Assembly: GCA_030549955.1 (NCBI GenBank)
Contig: JAUQQI010000253.1
Span: 480-5,934 of the forward strand
Direction of reading: 5' to 3'
Length of the DNA stretch: 5,455 nt
Source: Chloroflexota bacterium
GTDB taxonomy: Bacteria; Chloroflexota; Dehalococcoidia; JAUQQI01
Of the stretch, positions 5,077 to 5,455 are shown piece by piece. The position numbers and the translations under genes were made by a program. Position 1 is the first letter of the stretch. Every line of letters begins with the position of its first letter. The notes beneath the pieces are model-generated. The model was not told the origin of the DNA. It did no database searches and worked only from the letters and a program-made list of their open reading frames with translations.

Positions 5077-5455
5077 TCAATACCACCTGAACGTGCGGGC
5101 CGCCAGGACGTAGGCAACGACGCCCCAGGCCCCGAGGGCCAGCAGGTAGGGGATGACCTCATGAAGGCCTGCCCCTTCGCCGGCAACCAGTCGCATGGCC
5201 GTGTTGAAGTGGTAGAGGGGCATCAGCTCGGCGATGAACCTGAGCCAGCCCGGAAAGACGTCGGTGGAGAAGAAGGTCCCGCCCAGGAGGAACTGGGGCA
5301 GGACGAAGAGGTTCGCCACCGGGACCGCCCCTTCCTGACTGCTCCAGTAGCCCCCGATAAGAATCCCAATGCCTAGGAAGGCTAACAGGCCGAAGGCCGA
5401 GAGCAGGAGGAGCAGGCCGAACGTCTTCCAGCCCTCGGCCAGGTAGAATCCGAAG
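5077..5455 (-). CDS. ABC-2 type transporter permease, C-terminal part (5' truncated by window)
   Basis: Membrane subunit of an ABC-2 (DrrB/NodJ-like) transporter, a family that mostly exports drugs, polysaccharides, lipids or other compounds with a separate ATPase. The frame stays open on the minus strand to the window edge, so the GTG at 5319 is internal; 125 residues are visible. Two hydrophobic helices come first (GLLLLLSAFGLLAFLGIGILIG, residues ~13-34, and ANLFVLPQFLLGGTFF, ~46-61). The family pattern of a loss-of-helix segment then appears as FSTDVFPGWLRFIAELMPLYHFNTAMRLV (~61-89), where small/aromatic residues precede PGWL and MPLYH. A last helix follows (~99-117), ending in the short basic tail ARTFRWY and a TGA stop. 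It lies ~450 nt upstream of the importer on the same strand with a promoter between, so it is probably a separate unit. Its substrate cannot be inferred. Confidence -1.
   Translation of the reverse strand, partial: FGFYLAEGWKTFGLLLLLSAFGLLAFLGIGILIGGYWSSQEGAVPVANLFVLPQFLLGGTFFSTDVFPGWLRFIAELMPLYHFNTAMRLVAGEGAGLHEVIPYLLALGAWGVVAYVLAARTFRWY

Noticed and set aside
4953..5186. 77-aa open frame overlapping the end of the ABC-2 permease gene
   Set aside because: It is out of frame with the clear ABC-2 C-terminus, has shadow-like composition and no motif.

Overview
The window looks like an ordinary stretch of a GC-rich bacterial chromosome. The SBP has a lipoprotein signal, the Shine-Dalgarno sites are strong (AAGGAGG, GGAGG), and a B-family (ba3-type) terminal oxidase sits beside a carbohydrate-type ABC importer. 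Together these suggest a heterotrophic, aerobic, possibly thermophilic bacterium of the Chloroflexota or a deep-branching Gram-positive lineage. That placement is inference from gene content; nothing here is a taxonomic marker.

Layout: (1) 1-951, plus strand: the C-terminal ~316 residues of cytochrome ba3-type oxidase subunit I, whose 5' end lies outside the window. (2) 983-1303, minus strand: a 106-aa unrecognised protein with a charged helical N-terminus and a C-terminal hydrophobic hairpin, converging on the oxidase gene. (3) 1332-4622, minus strand: an ABC importer operon of the MalF/MalG/UgpB kind, transcribed in the order MalF-type permease, MalG-type permease, lipoprotein substrate-binding protein. 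The permease genes overlap by 8 nt and the SBP Shine-Dalgarno overlaps the MalG stop, so translation is probably coupled. No ATPase gene is present. The 106-aa gene follows 28 nt downstream and may be a distal member of the same transcript. (4) 4623-5076: a ~450-nt intergenic leader/promoter region with a TTGCGC-17-TATAAT promoter on the minus strand, a perfect 10-bp inverted repeat around it, two CGTT(T)AACG-type palindromes upstream, and a 16-nt tandem repeat just before the first permease. (5) 5077-5455, minus strand: the C-terminal part of an ABC-2 type membrane permease, whose 5' end is outside the window.

The importer would work as a unit: the membrane-anchored lipoprotein captures a solute (sugar, polyol or glycerophosphate-like; specificity not readable), the two permeases form the channel, and an ATPase encoded elsewhere would power it. 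The oxidase and the ABC-2 permease belong to neighbouring, unrelated units.

I see no convincing undescribed system. The most interesting observations are the 16-nt tandem repeat that takes an upstream ATG out of frame with the first permease (removing one copy restores the frame), and the symmetric elements around the importer promoter.
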